A DNA stretch of 38,950 bases from Weissella hellenica (GTDB lineage Bacteria > Bacillota > Bacilli > Lactobacillales > Lactobacillaceae). The position numbers were made by a program, and so were the translations under genes. The DNA lies in the NCBI RefSeq assembly GCF_005405545.1, contig NZ_BJEG01000016.1:1-38950 (forward strand), read 5' to 3'. The notes under the pieces are model-generated. The model saw nothing but the letters and a program-made list of their open reading frames with translations, did not search any database and was not told where the DNA came from. Each line of letters starts with the position of its first letter. The stretch's first letter is position 1. Shown one piece after another: positions 26,783 through 35,375 of the stretch.

Positions 26783-28129
26783 TTAACGCAAATAAAATGT
26801 ATGATCATTACCAAAATAATACCAGTGTCCATTTATTTTTCGATGACCTTGAACAGTACGGCCGTCTGGTCCAACATAATAACGGTAACCCCAAACACTT
26901 TTCCATTTATTTTCTTGACGAACACCTTTTTCAAACCAATAGTAAGCACCCATGTAAAACCTAAATCCTGTAAATAAATGATCATTTTCAAACCAACGCC
27001 ATCCTTGCGATGTATTCAAATAGCCTTGACGTTTGGTGTTAACTTTAGTTAACGCACCTTGTTTATTCGCTATAAACTGTTGATTATTTATGGTTACTTT
27101 TTGATTTGTTCGTAGATAAAATGTCCCATTATTACCAAAGTAATATTGCTTTTTATTAATGGTTTGTAATCCTTGCACAGCGCGTCCATCAAAGCCAACA
27201 TAATAACGATTACCCCAGGCGCTTTCCCATTGATTAACTTGACGAACCCCATTTTTAAACCAATAATAAGCACCCCTATAAAACCTAAATCCTGTGAAAA
27301 GACGTCCTTTTTCATACCAACGCCATGCCGTCCCATCATCAATGTATCCTTGGTAATGTAACGATTCCTTCTTTTCAACCGGTTTTGGTTGCATCGCTTG
27401 ATGAGATGTCGTTGTATGTTCTTCTAAAAATTTTGAACCATAATCAACGGAAACATCAAACACACCCGTTACACCGGGGAAATTTGTATTAGAATTCCAT
27501 TGCCATGCACCATATTGTTGATGCCATAAATTATCACTAGTTGGATTGTATGGATATGAAGCCATACATATATTACGATTACCAAATAAATTAACATCTA
27601 GTTGTGTTTGCGTAATGTAGTATGGCGCTGTATACAACATTTGGCGCTGATAACCGAGCGCTGTTAAACGATCACGAAATGCCAACGCATTATTTGTAAC
27701 ATTCCCTGTCTGCGTCTGCGAATCTTCCAAATCATTTGCCAAGACTGTTGTCGTTGGCAGCCCTAATTTTTGAACTTGATTCGCAAAATAATCTGCTTCT
27801 TGGGTTGCTTCCTGTGGTGAGCGATATTTTGCATAATGATAAGCTGAAACAATTAATCCTGCAGCGCGTGCATTTGAAATCTGGGCTGCTGCCACTGGAC
27901 TAACATAATAATTCCCTTCGGTTAGCTTAACAATCACTCCCCGCACACCATGGGCTTTCATTTTTTGAAAATCTGTTACCGATAATGCTTTATTCCAAGA
28001 CGATACATCGACCAGATCCATTCGTGGTTTATTTGCTTCACCAGCTGTAATGCTTGGGACACTATTTGCTGTCACATAATTTGTAGATAGCGCATACATA
28101 CTAACTATACTAGTTGCGGCAATCATCAC
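26783..28129 (-). CDS. GH25 lysozyme with two glucan-binding-type modules; start out of frame
   Basis: 448 codons from a GTG at 28129. The GH25 domain (about 36-235) has MDLVDVSSWN, VIVKLTEGNYY, the catalytic DLE at 133-135 and WQWNSNTNFPGVTGVFDVSVDYG. A linker (TTTSHQAMQPKPVEKKE) leads to two roughly 80-aa modules (about 256-337 and 367-448), each with WRWYE/WRWFE, FTGFRFY, GAYYWF, NRYYVG or YRYYVG, and YYFG: cell-wall/glucan-binding repeats. It should cleave peptidoglycan outside the cell. The GTG has no ribosome site. An ATG at 28149 with AAGGTG seven bases upstream would give MNSLKKIVMIAATS, a good signal peptide, but is one base out of frame because of an A7 run (28132-28138). So this copy may be off, damaged or mis-sequenced. 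Confidence 0.88.
   Translation of the reverse strand: MMIAATSIVSMYALSTNYVTANSVPSITAGEANKPRMDLVDVSSWNKALSVTDFQKMKAHGVRGVIVKLTEGNYYVSPVAAAQISNARAAGLIVSAYHYAKYRSPQEATQEADYFANQVQKLGLPTTTVLANDLEDSQTQTGNVTNNALAFRDRLTALGYQRQMLYTAPYYITQTQLDVNLFGNRNICMASYPYNPTSDNLWHQQYGAWQWNSNTNFPGVTGVFDVSVDYGSKFLEEHTTTSHQAMQPKPVEKKESLHYQGYIDDGTAWRWYEKGRLFTGFRFYRGAYYWFKNGVRQVNQWESAWGNRYYVGFDGRAVQGLQTINKKQYYFGNNGTFYLRTNQKVTINNQQFIANKQGALTKVNTKRQGYLNTSQGWRWFENDHLFTGFRFYMGAYYWFEKGVRQENKWKSVWGYRYYVGPDGRTVQGHRKINGHWYYFGNDHTFYLR
26786..27350 (-). repeat. Tandem glucan-binding-type modules inside the lysozyme gene
   Basis: Two homologous segments of about 240 bp (approximately 27115-27350 and 26786-27035), separated by a linker of about 80 bp, encode the two modules. 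They share long identical DNA stretches such as the FTGFRFY-GAYYWF codons, so recombination between them could delete one module. Confidence 0.75.
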
Positions 28130-28131
28130 GA

Positions 28132-28138
28132 TTTTTTT
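28132..28138 (-). repeat. A7 homopolymer breaking the lysozyme signal peptide frame
   Basis: On the coding strand TTAAAAAAATCG: the frame from ATG 28149 meets TGA after seven codons, whereas eight A would fuse it to the lysozyme frame. It occurs in the Lys-Lys codons of the signal peptide. Confidence 0.8.
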
Positions 28139-28153
28139 AAGCTATTCATATTT

Positions 28154-28180
28154 TTCACCTTAATCATTGAACATGATTAA
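28154..28180. promoter_or_regulatory. Palindrome overlapping the lysozyme ribosome site
   Basis: TTAATCAT (28160-28167), five bases, ATGATTAA (28173-28180): a perfect 8-bp inverted repeat next to and overlapping by two bases the AAGGTG ribosome site (28156-28161). It could be an operator or a leader hairpin limiting translation. The rest of 28181-28400 shows no gene and no convincing promoter. Confidence 0.4.
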
Positions 28181-28400
28181 TTCGCTGCTTTCGTTAGGAT
28201 AATAAAATCAGCACTGTGCACAAGCGCTTTTTTTAGAATACTATATCGAGCAAGCTGTATATGAATAACTATTTTTGTTTCATTAAATTTTTAGTCAATG
28301 TCCCTATTGCATTTGTGATTTAACATATTCTGGGAAATCAATTTGCTTTGCTTGTACTCATTTGGCTTGATTTTCATTACTAAAAACATCTAGAATATAC

Positions 28401-28436
28401 AAAAAAAAGCACTGAATTTCCAAGAAACTCAGTGCT
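28401..28436 (-). terminator. Terminator after the glycerophosphotransferase gene
   Basis: AGCACTGA (28408-28415) pairs with TCAGTGCT (28429-28436), with eight U on the minus-strand exit. It starts eight bases past the stop. Confidence 0.88.
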
Positions 28437-28443
28437 CATAAAT

Positions 28444-29637
28444 TTACAAATACTGCATCAAAATTTTTTTCAATGCATTGGCTGCTTCATCCCCTTCATG
28501 AGGATTATATTCTTCTTTAATTTTTTTCAAAACCTGATAATCATAATTATCCGCCTGCATCAGCGCTATTAATTCAACTTCAGAATAAGCCACCGGTAGA
28601 TGCAAATCCTTCTTTGCATCTAAATATATACCGCGTCGTACAATATACTCACTAACATCCGGTTGGAATAAATAAACCTTTTTGCCGTATTCCACAAAAT
28701 CGAAAAAGACACTCGAAAAATCCGTAATCAACGTATCTGCTATCATGAACATCTTATACAATGAATAATTTTTTGCAGTGATAATCTGCCCTTTGCCCGC
28801 ACCATCCGTAAAATAATGACCACGATAAATAACAGTATATGTTTCAGACAATTCGTTCAACGTTGCCTCAGTTAGATTGGTCTGCTCCTTAGCATCATAT
28901 CCTCTGAAAGTAGGCAGATATAATAACACCGGTTTATCTGACTTGATACCTAACTGATACTTAATCCTGGCTGGTGTAATATTTTGTTCATACCGTTGAA
29001 CAATATTTTTGCGTAATTGTCCCTGTGTCACAAACTGCTTTGTCCTAGGAAAAACTGCCTTGAACTTTTCTAAGTCGTAATCACTATACGTAAACATAAA
29101 GTCAAACTGTACATGATCATACCAATACTGAACCAACCTAGACAAACCAACCTCTGAATGACCTAATGATTTAAGCGGCACACCATGCCAAAACTGAATA
29201 TAGACATGCTGTTCATGCTTAAATGGTATTAAGCGATCAATACTCGAATTAGCAATCCAATATTTTGATTTCAATAAATGAAAAAAAAAGGTTGGCGAAT
29301 TCGATGATATTTTTCGCCCTAATTCCGGCTGCTTATATAACTTTGGCTTATTAAATGCCCATACCAACTCATAATCCGCAAAATCCGGATCAGTACGTAA
29401 CATGTTGTATGCTTCTTTTGGTGTGTCTGAATATTGTCGTCCGCTATATGAAATGAATAATATCTGTTTTTCATTTGGTTTGATAAATAATTGTAACAAT
29501 TTAACCAATATCAAAGTGCCCGTCAGATAGCTCATTCCAAAAAAGGATGAATTTTTAATACGATTCTTTATTTTTTGTGCTCGACCCATTCTATTACCAT
29601 GTACCCTTAATTTAGTTACTTTAAGTGTAACAAACAT
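28444..29637 (-). CDS. CDP-glycerol:glycerophosphotransferase, TagF/TagB-like
   Basis: 397 aa. Transfers glycerol phosphate (or ribitol phosphate) from the CDP donor to a teichoic-acid-like or glycan acceptor at the cytoplasmic membrane face. Family motifs: FWHGVPLKSLG (residues 149-159), a His-containing IYRGHYFTDG near 255-265, and LITDFSSVFFDF near 293-304, all part of the CDP-glycerol binding site. Other features are an amphipathic basic N-terminus (MGRAQKIKNRIKN) and ISYSGRQYSDTP. The start is uncertain: ATG 29637 has a weak site, and the internal ATG at codon 17 (29589) also begins a plausible N-terminus. It follows the 494-aa secreted-protein gene by 37 bp. Confidence 0.88.
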   Translation of the reverse strand: MFVTLKVTKLRVHGNRMGRAQKIKNRIKNSSFFGMSYLTGTLILVKLLQLFIKPNEKQILFISYSGRQYSDTPKEAYNMLRTDPDFADYELVWAFNKPKLYKQPELGRKISSNSPTFFFHLLKSKYWIANSSIDRLIPFKHEQHVYIQFWHGVPLKSLGHSEVGLSRLVQYWYDHVQFDFMFTYSDYDLEKFKAVFPRTKQFVTQGQLRKNIVQRYEQNITPARIKYQLGIKSDKPVLLYLPTFRGYDAKEQTNLTEATLNELSETYTVIYRGHYFTDGAGKGQIITAKNYSLYKMFMIADTLITDFSSVFFDFVEYGKKVYLFQPDVSEYIVRRGIYLDAKKDLHLPVAYSEVELIALMQADNYDYQVLKKIKEEYNPHEGDEAANALKKILMQYL

Positions 29638-29674
29638 ATATTGCCATCAGGTCACAAATTTCACATTTTCTGAC

Positions 29675-31159
29675 TTATTTTGTTTCTTGCATTACTTCAG
29701 AACCTCGATTAACGATCAAGTATGAATTTCCTTGACTATCCCAACCTTGTGATTCAAACTCACGTGTATTATAACCTTCAGTATAAACGCCACTATTGAT
29801 ATCCGCTTGTTTTAACGTGCCCTCAGCCCACTTATCAGCTGGCAACGCATAATAAACACCATCAGATAAATAGAAAAGTTGCTTCGTTTGATTTTTTGCG
29901 GCTAAAAATTGGCCAAAATATCCTGGCTTTTGACGAACTACTGTATTTGCGATTGCCATTTGTAAACGACCATTATGTATATAACCATGGTATAACATCA
30001 AATCACCAGCTTGCACATTTTTAGCAGCTAATTGTTTTTTCGTTTTATCTGAAATCATACCGATCATCGCAACATTTCCTTGGTCATCAATACTTAAATT
30101 ATGCTCACCGTGGAATGACTGCTTATTTTTTGTGTCTTTAAATATAAACTTATGTCGTTCTTTCGGATATAACTTATTTAAATCCACTTGTGTTAATTGT
30201 TGTTGCCGCGATTTTTTAGTTAATGATACTAACCATAACTGGTTATACTTTTTATTAAAAGAAACTGCTTGACCATGACCCATATAAAATTCTGGACCGA
30301 CCAAGATTGTTTGCAATAACTGTTCATCCGTCGTTGTCGCAAAATTGTGCTGATTTACTTTCTGTTCTAACTGGCGTAAATTATCCTGCCCATTTTGCCA
30401 AATCCCCAATTGCTTCAATCTATCAATATCATAGCGAACGATTCGACCGTAGCTTTTATGTTCTTGAGATTCATACATAACATATAAGTACTGATTGTGC
30501 ATCACACTACCTTGTGGTAATTGCCAATTTACGAGATCGGTTGATTGCGTTGGTAATAGTAATGCCGTTTGATAACCTTTAATCGTATTATTTACCGAAC
30601 GATCAGTCTCTTTAAAAGTAGTAACTGCACGACGGCTCGCAATATAATGTGGTTTCTTTAAATATGACAAACCTGTCTTAGGTGCCTGCACAACTTGATA
30701 TTTTTTAGGTGCTATCCGACTATTTTTGAATACATTTCCCCAGTTGCTAGTTTTAATCTTATTTGTTGGTTTATTCAAAACATGCCACTTGGTTGGTGCT
30801 ATCTCCACCGCATCGATAGCCGGTGTACCGCTTTGATCTTCCAATTGGATAGTTATCTGGTCTTGTGTTTTTAACTTCCTACTTAATTGTGCTTCAAACG
30901 GTTGATTTAAGACGATAATCTTTTTTAATAAGGTTTCTTGTTTATTTTTAACAACTAGCGTATAAGCATCAGCTGCAACCGACTGTGAATTGTTAATAGT
31001 TCCTTTAATTTCATCACTCCCGGTTTTTAGCTGTATATCTTGCTTTAAATTAACACTTATTAAGTTTTGATTTGTCTCACCATAGACTGTTTGCAGTGTT
31101 AAGCCACTACTCATTATGATAGCTATCACAATAAGATAAATTTTTTTGTATATTATCAT
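29675..31159 (-). CDS. Large secreted protein of unknown function
   Basis: 494 aa. A signal peptide is clear (MIIYKKIYLIVIAIIMSSG, cleavage probably after TVYG near residue 27). Residues 30-120 look like a beta-rich domain. Residues 190-490 contain repeated strands with WQLPQGSVMHNQYLYVMYES, YGRIVRYDIDRL, MGHGQAVSFNKKYNQLWLVSL, GEHNLSIDDQGNVAMIG and FESQGWDSQGNSYLIVN, suggesting a beta-propeller-like fold. The layout faintly recalls helveticin-J-like proteins, but I am not confident of that. No LPXTG anchor. GGAGG precedes the ATG. It lies between a 107-aa gene and the TagF-like gene, perhaps in one transcript with both. Confidence 0.75.
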   Translation of the reverse strand: MIIYKKIYLIVIAIIMSSGLTLQTVYGETNQNLISVNLKQDIQLKTGSDEIKGTINNSQSVAADAYTLVVKNKQETLLKKIIVLNQPFEAQLSRKLKTQDQITIQLEDQSGTPAIDAVEIAPTKWHVLNKPTNKIKTSNWGNVFKNSRIAPKKYQVVQAPKTGLSYLKKPHYIASRRAVTTFKETDRSVNNTIKGYQTALLLPTQSTDLVNWQLPQGSVMHNQYLYVMYESQEHKSYGRIVRYDIDRLKQLGIWQNGQDNLRQLEQKVNQHNFATTTDEQLLQTILVGPEFYMGHGQAVSFNKKYNQLWLVSLTKKSRQQQLTQVDLNKLYPKERHKFIFKDTKNKQSFHGEHNLSIDDQGNVAMIGMISDKTKKQLAAKNVQAGDLMLYHGYIHNGRLQMAIANTVVRQKPGYFGQFLAAKNQTKQLFYLSDGVYYALPADKWAEGTLKQADINSGVYTEGYNTREFESQGWDSQGNSYLIVNRGSEVMQETK

Positions 31160-31209
31160 ATGTAGCTATCCTCCATTTGTCGTAAAAACTTGAATTATAA
31201 TGTTTAATA

Positions 31210-31533
31210 CTACATATCTTTACGAATTAATGCACGTTTAATGGCTTTTTTCATGACTTTAAATGGGTGATTGTCAACACTATCTAATGGCATAACCGTC
31301 ACAATAGCCGGTTCAACATTACATACTAAATAATTCATATCTGAACGTAATTCCTGATCATTAGTTAGTGCAATCGTTTGACTTACTGTAAATACATCAT
31401 TTTTGGCCAGCTTTTTTGACTGTTGATGGTTAATAAAGTGTCTACTTAAAAAGCCTACTAACCATACGATGATGGCAAAATTTGCTGATTGTGTTGATTG
31501 TTTAATAACGATACGTCGATTACTTTTCTTCAT
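31210..31533 (-). CDS. Small membrane-associated hypothetical protein (107 aa)
   Basis: 107 aa. Basic N-terminus (MKKSNRRIVIKQ), one hydrophobic stretch SANFAIIVWLVGFLS (about residues 17-31), then a soluble part with NDVFTVSQTIALTND and a basic C-terminal end (KVMKKAIKRALIRKDM). No family recognised. A GAGGGA ribosome site precedes the ATG. It lies 50 bp upstream of the 494-aa gene in the same direction. Confidence 0.6.
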   Translation of the reverse strand: MKKSNRRIVIKQSTQSANFAIIVWLVGFLSRHFINHQQSKKLAKNDVFTVSQTIALTNDQELRSDMNYLVCNVEPAIVTVMPLDSVDNHPFKVMKKAIKRALIRKDM

Positions 31534-31616
31534 TAAAGATGGTCCCTCTTGTCTATCTGCTAAAATTTAAATCATACATTATTAATATACCATACATTTA
31601 TACGGCACCTGCTCAA

Positions 31617-31652
31617 TAAAAAAAGATGAAACAGTTTCCCGTTTCATCTTTT
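31617..31652 (-). terminator. Terminator after the short-chain dehydrogenase gene
   Basis: AAAAGATGAAAC (31621-31632) pairs perfectly with GTTTCATCTTTT (31641-31652); the minus-strand exit is TTTTTTTATT. Confidence 0.88.
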
Positions 31653-31713
31653 AGTTTCAATATACCCGTGACTAATTTTAGTCGTCCACTGTTTTAACAG
31701 CATACCGTTAACC

Positions 31714-32547
31714 TTACAAGTCTAGTAAAGTCATTGTTTTGTCCCATAATTGTCGTTGCAATACAACGTCATTAGCTTGTGGATTTACCTTTTTAGACAA
31801 TCGGCGCTTGCTGTAATATTGACCTGATTGCCATGTAATATCTGGCATTCCTTCAATAAAGTAGCGTAATGTCTTACCACCAGCATCAGCACTTGGTAAG
31901 ACTAACTTACCTAAAGCTGATTGGTAAACTTGGCGCCAATTCTTTTGTCCACTAGAAAAATTGGTCCTAATAACACCTGGATGAAATGCCACTGTCTTTA
32001 ATCCTTGACCATGATAACGCCGGTGTAATTCTTTAGTAAACAATAAATCAGCAAGCTTTGAGTCACCATATGCTTTACTAGCATTGTAGTTACCTTGGTT
32101 ATTCAAATCTTCTAAATCCAAATGACCAAATAACTTATGCGCAACGCTTGACGTATTAATGACAACGGTCTGATCAGTATTAAACTGTGGCAATAATAGA
32201 GAAGTTAACAAAAATTGTGCCAAATAATTAATTTGGAAAGTTCGTTCAAAACCATCTGTTGTTAAAGCAAAATCATCAAACAAGCCACCTGCATTGTTTA
32301 CTAACATATCAATCGGGGCAGTCCCCAAAGTGTTTTTTAACACTGCTGCCAGATGACGAACCTGTTCTAAATCAGCAAAATCTGCAACGAAATAAGGTGC
32401 ATGCACTTCATCCGCAACAGCTGCAGTTTTCGCGCGATTACGACCGACTAAATAAAGTTTATAATTTTCATTATTGGCCAACTGTCGAGCAGCGGCGGCA
32501 CCGATACCATCAGAAGCCCCAGTAATAATAATATTTTTCTTGCGCAT
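31714..32547 (-). CDS. Short-chain dehydrogenase/reductase (SDR)
   Basis: 277 aa. Classical SDR: cofactor motif TGASDGIG (residues 9-16), an Arg after the second strand (VGRNRAK, favouring NADP), NNAG near 88-91, catalytic Ser in INTSSVAH and the YGDSK triad (YxxxK). The closest style is the retinol-dehydrogenase/WW-domain oxidoreductase-like branch. The substrate is unknown. It follows the esterase gene by 23 bp, so the two may be co-transcribed. Confidence 0.87.
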   Translation of the reverse strand: MRKKNIIITGASDGIGAAAARQLANNENYKLYLVGRNRAKTAAVADEVHAPYFVADFADLEQVRHLAAVLKNTLGTAPIDMLVNNAGGLFDDFALTTDGFERTFQINYLAQFLLTSLLLPQFNTDQTVVINTSSVAHKLFGHLDLEDLNNQGNYNASKAYGDSKLADLLFTKELHRRYHGQGLKTVAFHPGVIRTNFSSGQKNWRQVYQSALGKLVLPSADAGGKTLRYFIEGMPDITWQSGQYYSKRRLSKKVNPQANDVVLQRQLWDKTMTLLDL

Positions 32548-32570
32548 ATTTATTTTATCGTCCTTTCAAA

Positions 32571-33305
32571 TTAAGCTTGTTCAATACATTGTAAAACTTG
32601 TTTAATTGCCGGATCCCATACATTCCATTCATGACCACCAGGAACTTCAATGAATTCATGCTTTAAACCCTGATGATCTATTTGTTCATGCAACATTATG
32701 TTCATTTGATAATACGGATCATCAACACCACATAATTGCCAAATAGCTGGTGCATTAGTATTTTGCTGTGAAATCAAGTATGCAATATCATTATTTGAAT
32801 TTTTCACTTCCTCGGGCGAACCAAATAAACTACGAAACCATTTTTCACGTTTTGGTTTGTCTTCCCATTGTTTATTGATGTCCGGAACGGCTGACAAAGC
32901 AAATATTTGTTGATACTGTGCCGGATGTGTTAAACCAACTTTTAAAGCACCGAATCCACCCATCGACACACCAGCAATAAAAATATCTGCTGGATTATGT
33001 GATAAATTAAACCACTGCTGGCAACGTTGTAATACTTCTTCCCCAATATAATCAAAGTACTGACTGTCACCATCACGATTTGTATAATAACTGCGGTCAG
33101 CCCGTGGCATAATAATAGCTATCTGCGTTTTACTTGCATATGAAACTAAGCGTGTCTGATCTATCCATGAATTTTCATCGTCATGTAACCCGTGTAGTAA
33201 TAATAGTATTTTACCTTTATCCTTTGGATGGTCAGGCAAAATCACATTAACTCGCGTATTCATCTGTAATTTTTCTGAATAAAACTCAAGTCGGTTAATT
33301 GCCAT
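32571..33305 (-). CDS. Alpha/beta-hydrolase esterase (tributyrin-esterase EstA / esterase D-like)
   Basis: 244 aa from the chosen ATG. ILLLLHGLHDDENSW carries the oxyanion region, GVSMGGFGA the nucleophile Ser, LCGVDDPYY the acid and PGGHEWNVWD the His. This resembles the short-chain esterases of lactic acid bacteria (EstA) and the esterase D/S-formylglutathione hydrolase family. No signal peptide, so cytoplasmic. The frame is open from two Met codons at 33326, but AAAGGGGG lies within that extension and is five bases before ATG 33305, which I take as the start. Confidence 0.87.
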   Translation of the reverse strand: MAINRLEFYSEKLQMNTRVNVILPDHPKDKGKILLLLHGLHDDENSWIDQTRLVSYASKTQIAIIMPRADRSYYTNRDGDSQYFDYIGEEVLQRCQQWFNLSHNPADIFIAGVSMGGFGALKVGLTHPAQYQQIFALSAVPDINKQWEDKPKREKWFRSLFGSPEEVKNSNNDIAYLISQQNTNAPAIWQLCGVDDPYYQMNIMLHEQIDHQGLKHEFIEVPGGHEWNVWDPAIKQVLQCIEQA

Positions 33306-33368
33306 AGTATCCCCCTTTGGCATCATTTTAGCATACTCAAGATAAGTACAATCATCATAGCATTCAAA

Positions 33369-33402
33369 ATAAAAAGCCTATTACCATTAGTATGGTAACA
33401 GG
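33369..33402 (-). terminator. Terminator after the 109-aa gene
   Basis: CCTATTACCAT (33377-33387) and ATGGTAACAGG (33392-33402) form an 11-bp stem with one wobble; the minus-strand exit is CTTTTTATTTT. Confidence 0.82.
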
Positions 33403-33413
33403 TTGTGCAAATA

Positions 33414-33743
33414 CTAATCATCTAGATCATTGTCATCCATCACTATTTTAGCCGCAATATACCCTTCAATATCATCAATGTCATGCCGATCATCTATATC
33501 TTCAGAATCAGCAGGATTGGGCACATGTTTCTTTTTAAATTTTTCTTCGAATGCTCTGCTTTCTTCTGCAGTTTTTGGTGTACCATCCGGATTAAAATAC
33601 CAATTATTATGAGGCGAATTTGGATTAAATTTCCGTTTATTTGATGGCTTAAAGATAGGTGGACCATCAGGCGTGATAAACCATTTATAAAAAACATAAC
33701 CAATAATTATTGCAAAAATTATGCCTAAAATATGATCAACCAT
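33414..33743 (-). CDS. Small hypothetical membrane protein (109 aa)
   Basis: 109 aa. A single N-terminal membrane helix (ILGIIFAIIIGYVFYKWFI, residues 5-23), then a polar region with FNPDGTPKTAEESRAFEEKF and a strongly acidic tail (DSEDIDDRHDIDDIEGY and DDNDLDD). It has no cysteine-based signal or enzymatic motif. An AGGGGGG ribosome site, its own promoter and its own terminator make it a well-supported single-gene unit. Function unknown. Confidence 0.68.
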   Translation of the reverse strand: MVDHILGIIFAIIIGYVFYKWFITPDGPPIFKPSNKRKFNPNSPHNNWYFNPDGTPKTAEESRAFEEKFKKKHVPNPADSEDIDDRHDIDDIEGYIAAKIVMDDNDLDD

Positions 33744-33772
33744 GTCTATTCCCCCCTCTTTTGTTTACCTTC

Positions 33773-33822
33773 ATTATAGCAAATAAGCAGACTATGCACG
33801 TAACTGCAGAGCCTGCTTATTT
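33773..33822 (-). promoter_or_regulatory. Extended -10 promoter of the 109-aa gene with overlapping hairpin
   Basis: The minus strand has TGCTATAAT (33773-33781), a full extended -10. No good -35 is seen. AAATAAGCAG (33781-33790) and CTGCTTATTT (33813-33822) form a perfect 10-bp inverted repeat whose inner arm touches the promoter; without a U tract it looks more like an operator or a remnant than a terminator. Confidence 0.5.
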
Positions 33823-33851
33823 CAATAACATTAACTATTTTTAGCTTTAAA

Positions 33852-33865
33852 CCCGGATTATTCAT
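33852..33865 (+). repeat. IS1380-type terminal inverted repeat, left
   Basis: CCCGGATTATTCAT, the exact reverse complement of 35478-35491. Confidence 0.9.
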
Positions 33866-33910
33866 GCACTAAATTTTTAACCACAGCTAAATCAGTAAAA
33901 TACGATAAAT

Positions 33911-33957
33911 CACCTTGAAACTGCCGGTACCTTGGCACAGTTTCAGGGTGTTTTTTT
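33911..33957 (+). terminator. Inward plus-strand terminator at the left end of the IS
   Basis: CACCTTGAAACTG (33911-33923) pairs with CAGTTTCAGGGTG (33938-33950), followed by seven T on the plus strand. It would stop transcription entering antisense to the transposase. Confidence 0.8.
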
Positions 33958-34038
33958 CGATTGAACGTTTTTTGAGAAAAATGGGCACACTAAAACCAGC
34001 CGGATTTTTCTATTTTTTTGAAAATCTACTTCGTTGTT

Positions 34039-35322
34039 TTATTGCCACAAAGCATTTAGTCGTTCCCAAGATCGCCAGAACAGACTATCGAATTGTTCTT
34101 GGATGCGGCTATCTAACGTCAAGATCACCTTGCGGGCGTGCTTAGTGACACGTCCCCCGATTTTTAACAAACGGTCTCGAAAGGTGTTGATTGTCCACGA
34201 TTGTTGCTGGTCGTTCAACGCAATACTCTTCATCAACCGGATCAAGTTTGATGCAATCACTGAGATCCACATGCGCGCTTTGTTGGCGAAAAATGAACTG
34301 CTATCAGTTTTGCCGAAGGCAAATCCACCTTTAAGCTCGCGAATAATATCTTCAATCGCCGCACGCTTGCGGTAAACACGGACGATGTCTTTTTGTGGAA
34401 GACTTAGGTTAGTGACGATGAACTGTGTACCGCCATGTTCATCATTTAAAACGATAACACGACGTGCTTTGTCCCACGAGGTGGCTTGATACTCAAATTC
34501 ATCGGTCGTCAACTGACCTTCAATCATCAAAAGATTGTCGAGATTAACATATCGTCCATCAAGTGCCATACGCTTCAATCGAGGATTTGACTTCAATCGG
34601 ATGGTATAAAAAATATCGTTGCCTTCTAATGTTTCCATCAAGTCTGGCGTGGCGAAGCCACTGTCACTACGCAAAATAATTGTCTGATGTTGAGCGGATA
34701 GACTAGTTGACAGATACCCTTGCACAAATTCAGTTGCACCATTACCGGTATAGGTATTGCCACTTCGCAACGATACCTGACGCACGGTTCCAGTTAAAGC
34801 ATCGGTCATGATAAGCGGATGGTAACCGACGTTCAAGTAGTGATAATTAAAACCAATTTTTTCTTGATGACCAAAGGTCTCAAAGTAGGTTGAATCCAAA
34901 TCTAGCACCAGTTCAGTGTTGGCTGATCTTTCATCAATTAAAGAGACAATACGACGATTTAATTCTTGTAGCTCATCAATGTCTTCGTTCGTGAGATGTA
35001 ATAGAAATCTGGAAACAGTTGGTTGAGATGCCATGTTTTGCGCATAAACAAGTCGATGTTCGATATCTTGGGTCAAGTAATCTGCAACGTCGTCGTTGCG
35101 ATAACCTTCGATAACTTGAATGAGCATTTGCAATAATAATTCTACCTTAGCATAGCGTGGATTTTTGCGATTATCGTTGAATTCAACGTTATTAAAGAGC
35201 CTGGAAACTACAGGTGAATTCAGAAACATACTAAGCAGTACGTTGCCACCATCCGAGGTAATTGGTGCCCCACTGTCTGAAACTGCAACTAAAGGGTTGC
35301 TAGGTAATACTTTTTGAGTCAT
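34039..35322 (-). CDS. IS1380-type DDE transposase
   Basis: 427 aa, the usual size. The DDE catalytic residues are apparent: ELVLDLDSTYFETFG (first Asp), IILRSDSGFATPDLM (second Asp) and VYRKRAAIEDIIRELKGGF, which fits the Y-R-E-K signature with the catalytic Glu. The N-terminal DNA-binding region includes VELLLQMLIQVIEGYRNDDVADYL and ASQPTVSRFL. The frame is intact, so the element is potentially active. Weak GGAG site before the ATG, as is common for transposases. Confidence 0.95.
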   Translation of the reverse strand: MTQKVLPSNPLVAVSDSGAPITSDGGNVLLSMFLNSPVVSRLFNNVEFNDNRKNPRYAKVELLLQMLIQVIEGYRNDDVADYLTQDIEHRLVYAQNMASQPTVSRFLLHLTNEDIDELQELNRRIVSLIDERSANTELVLDLDSTYFETFGHQEKIGFNYHYLNVGYHPLIMTDALTGTVRQVSLRSGNTYTGNGATEFVQGYLSTSLSAQHQTIILRSDSGFATPDLMETLEGNDIFYTIRLKSNPRLKRMALDGRYVNLDNLLMIEGQLTTDEFEYQATSWDKARRVIVLNDEHGGTQFIVTNLSLPQKDIVRVYRKRAAIEDIIRELKGGFAFGKTDSSSFFANKARMWISVIASNLIRLMKSIALNDQQQSWTINTFRDRLLKIGGRVTKHARKVILTLDSRIQEQFDSLFWRSWERLNALWQ

Positions 35323-35375
35323 AATTTTAGACGCTCCAATTTTTGAGTATTTGATTTGTTTTTCACTAACAAAAT

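Noticed and set aside
33915-34375. Two plus-strand open frames at the left end of the IS
   Set aside because: Both are antisense to the transposase 3' end and include the terminator; no coding signals.
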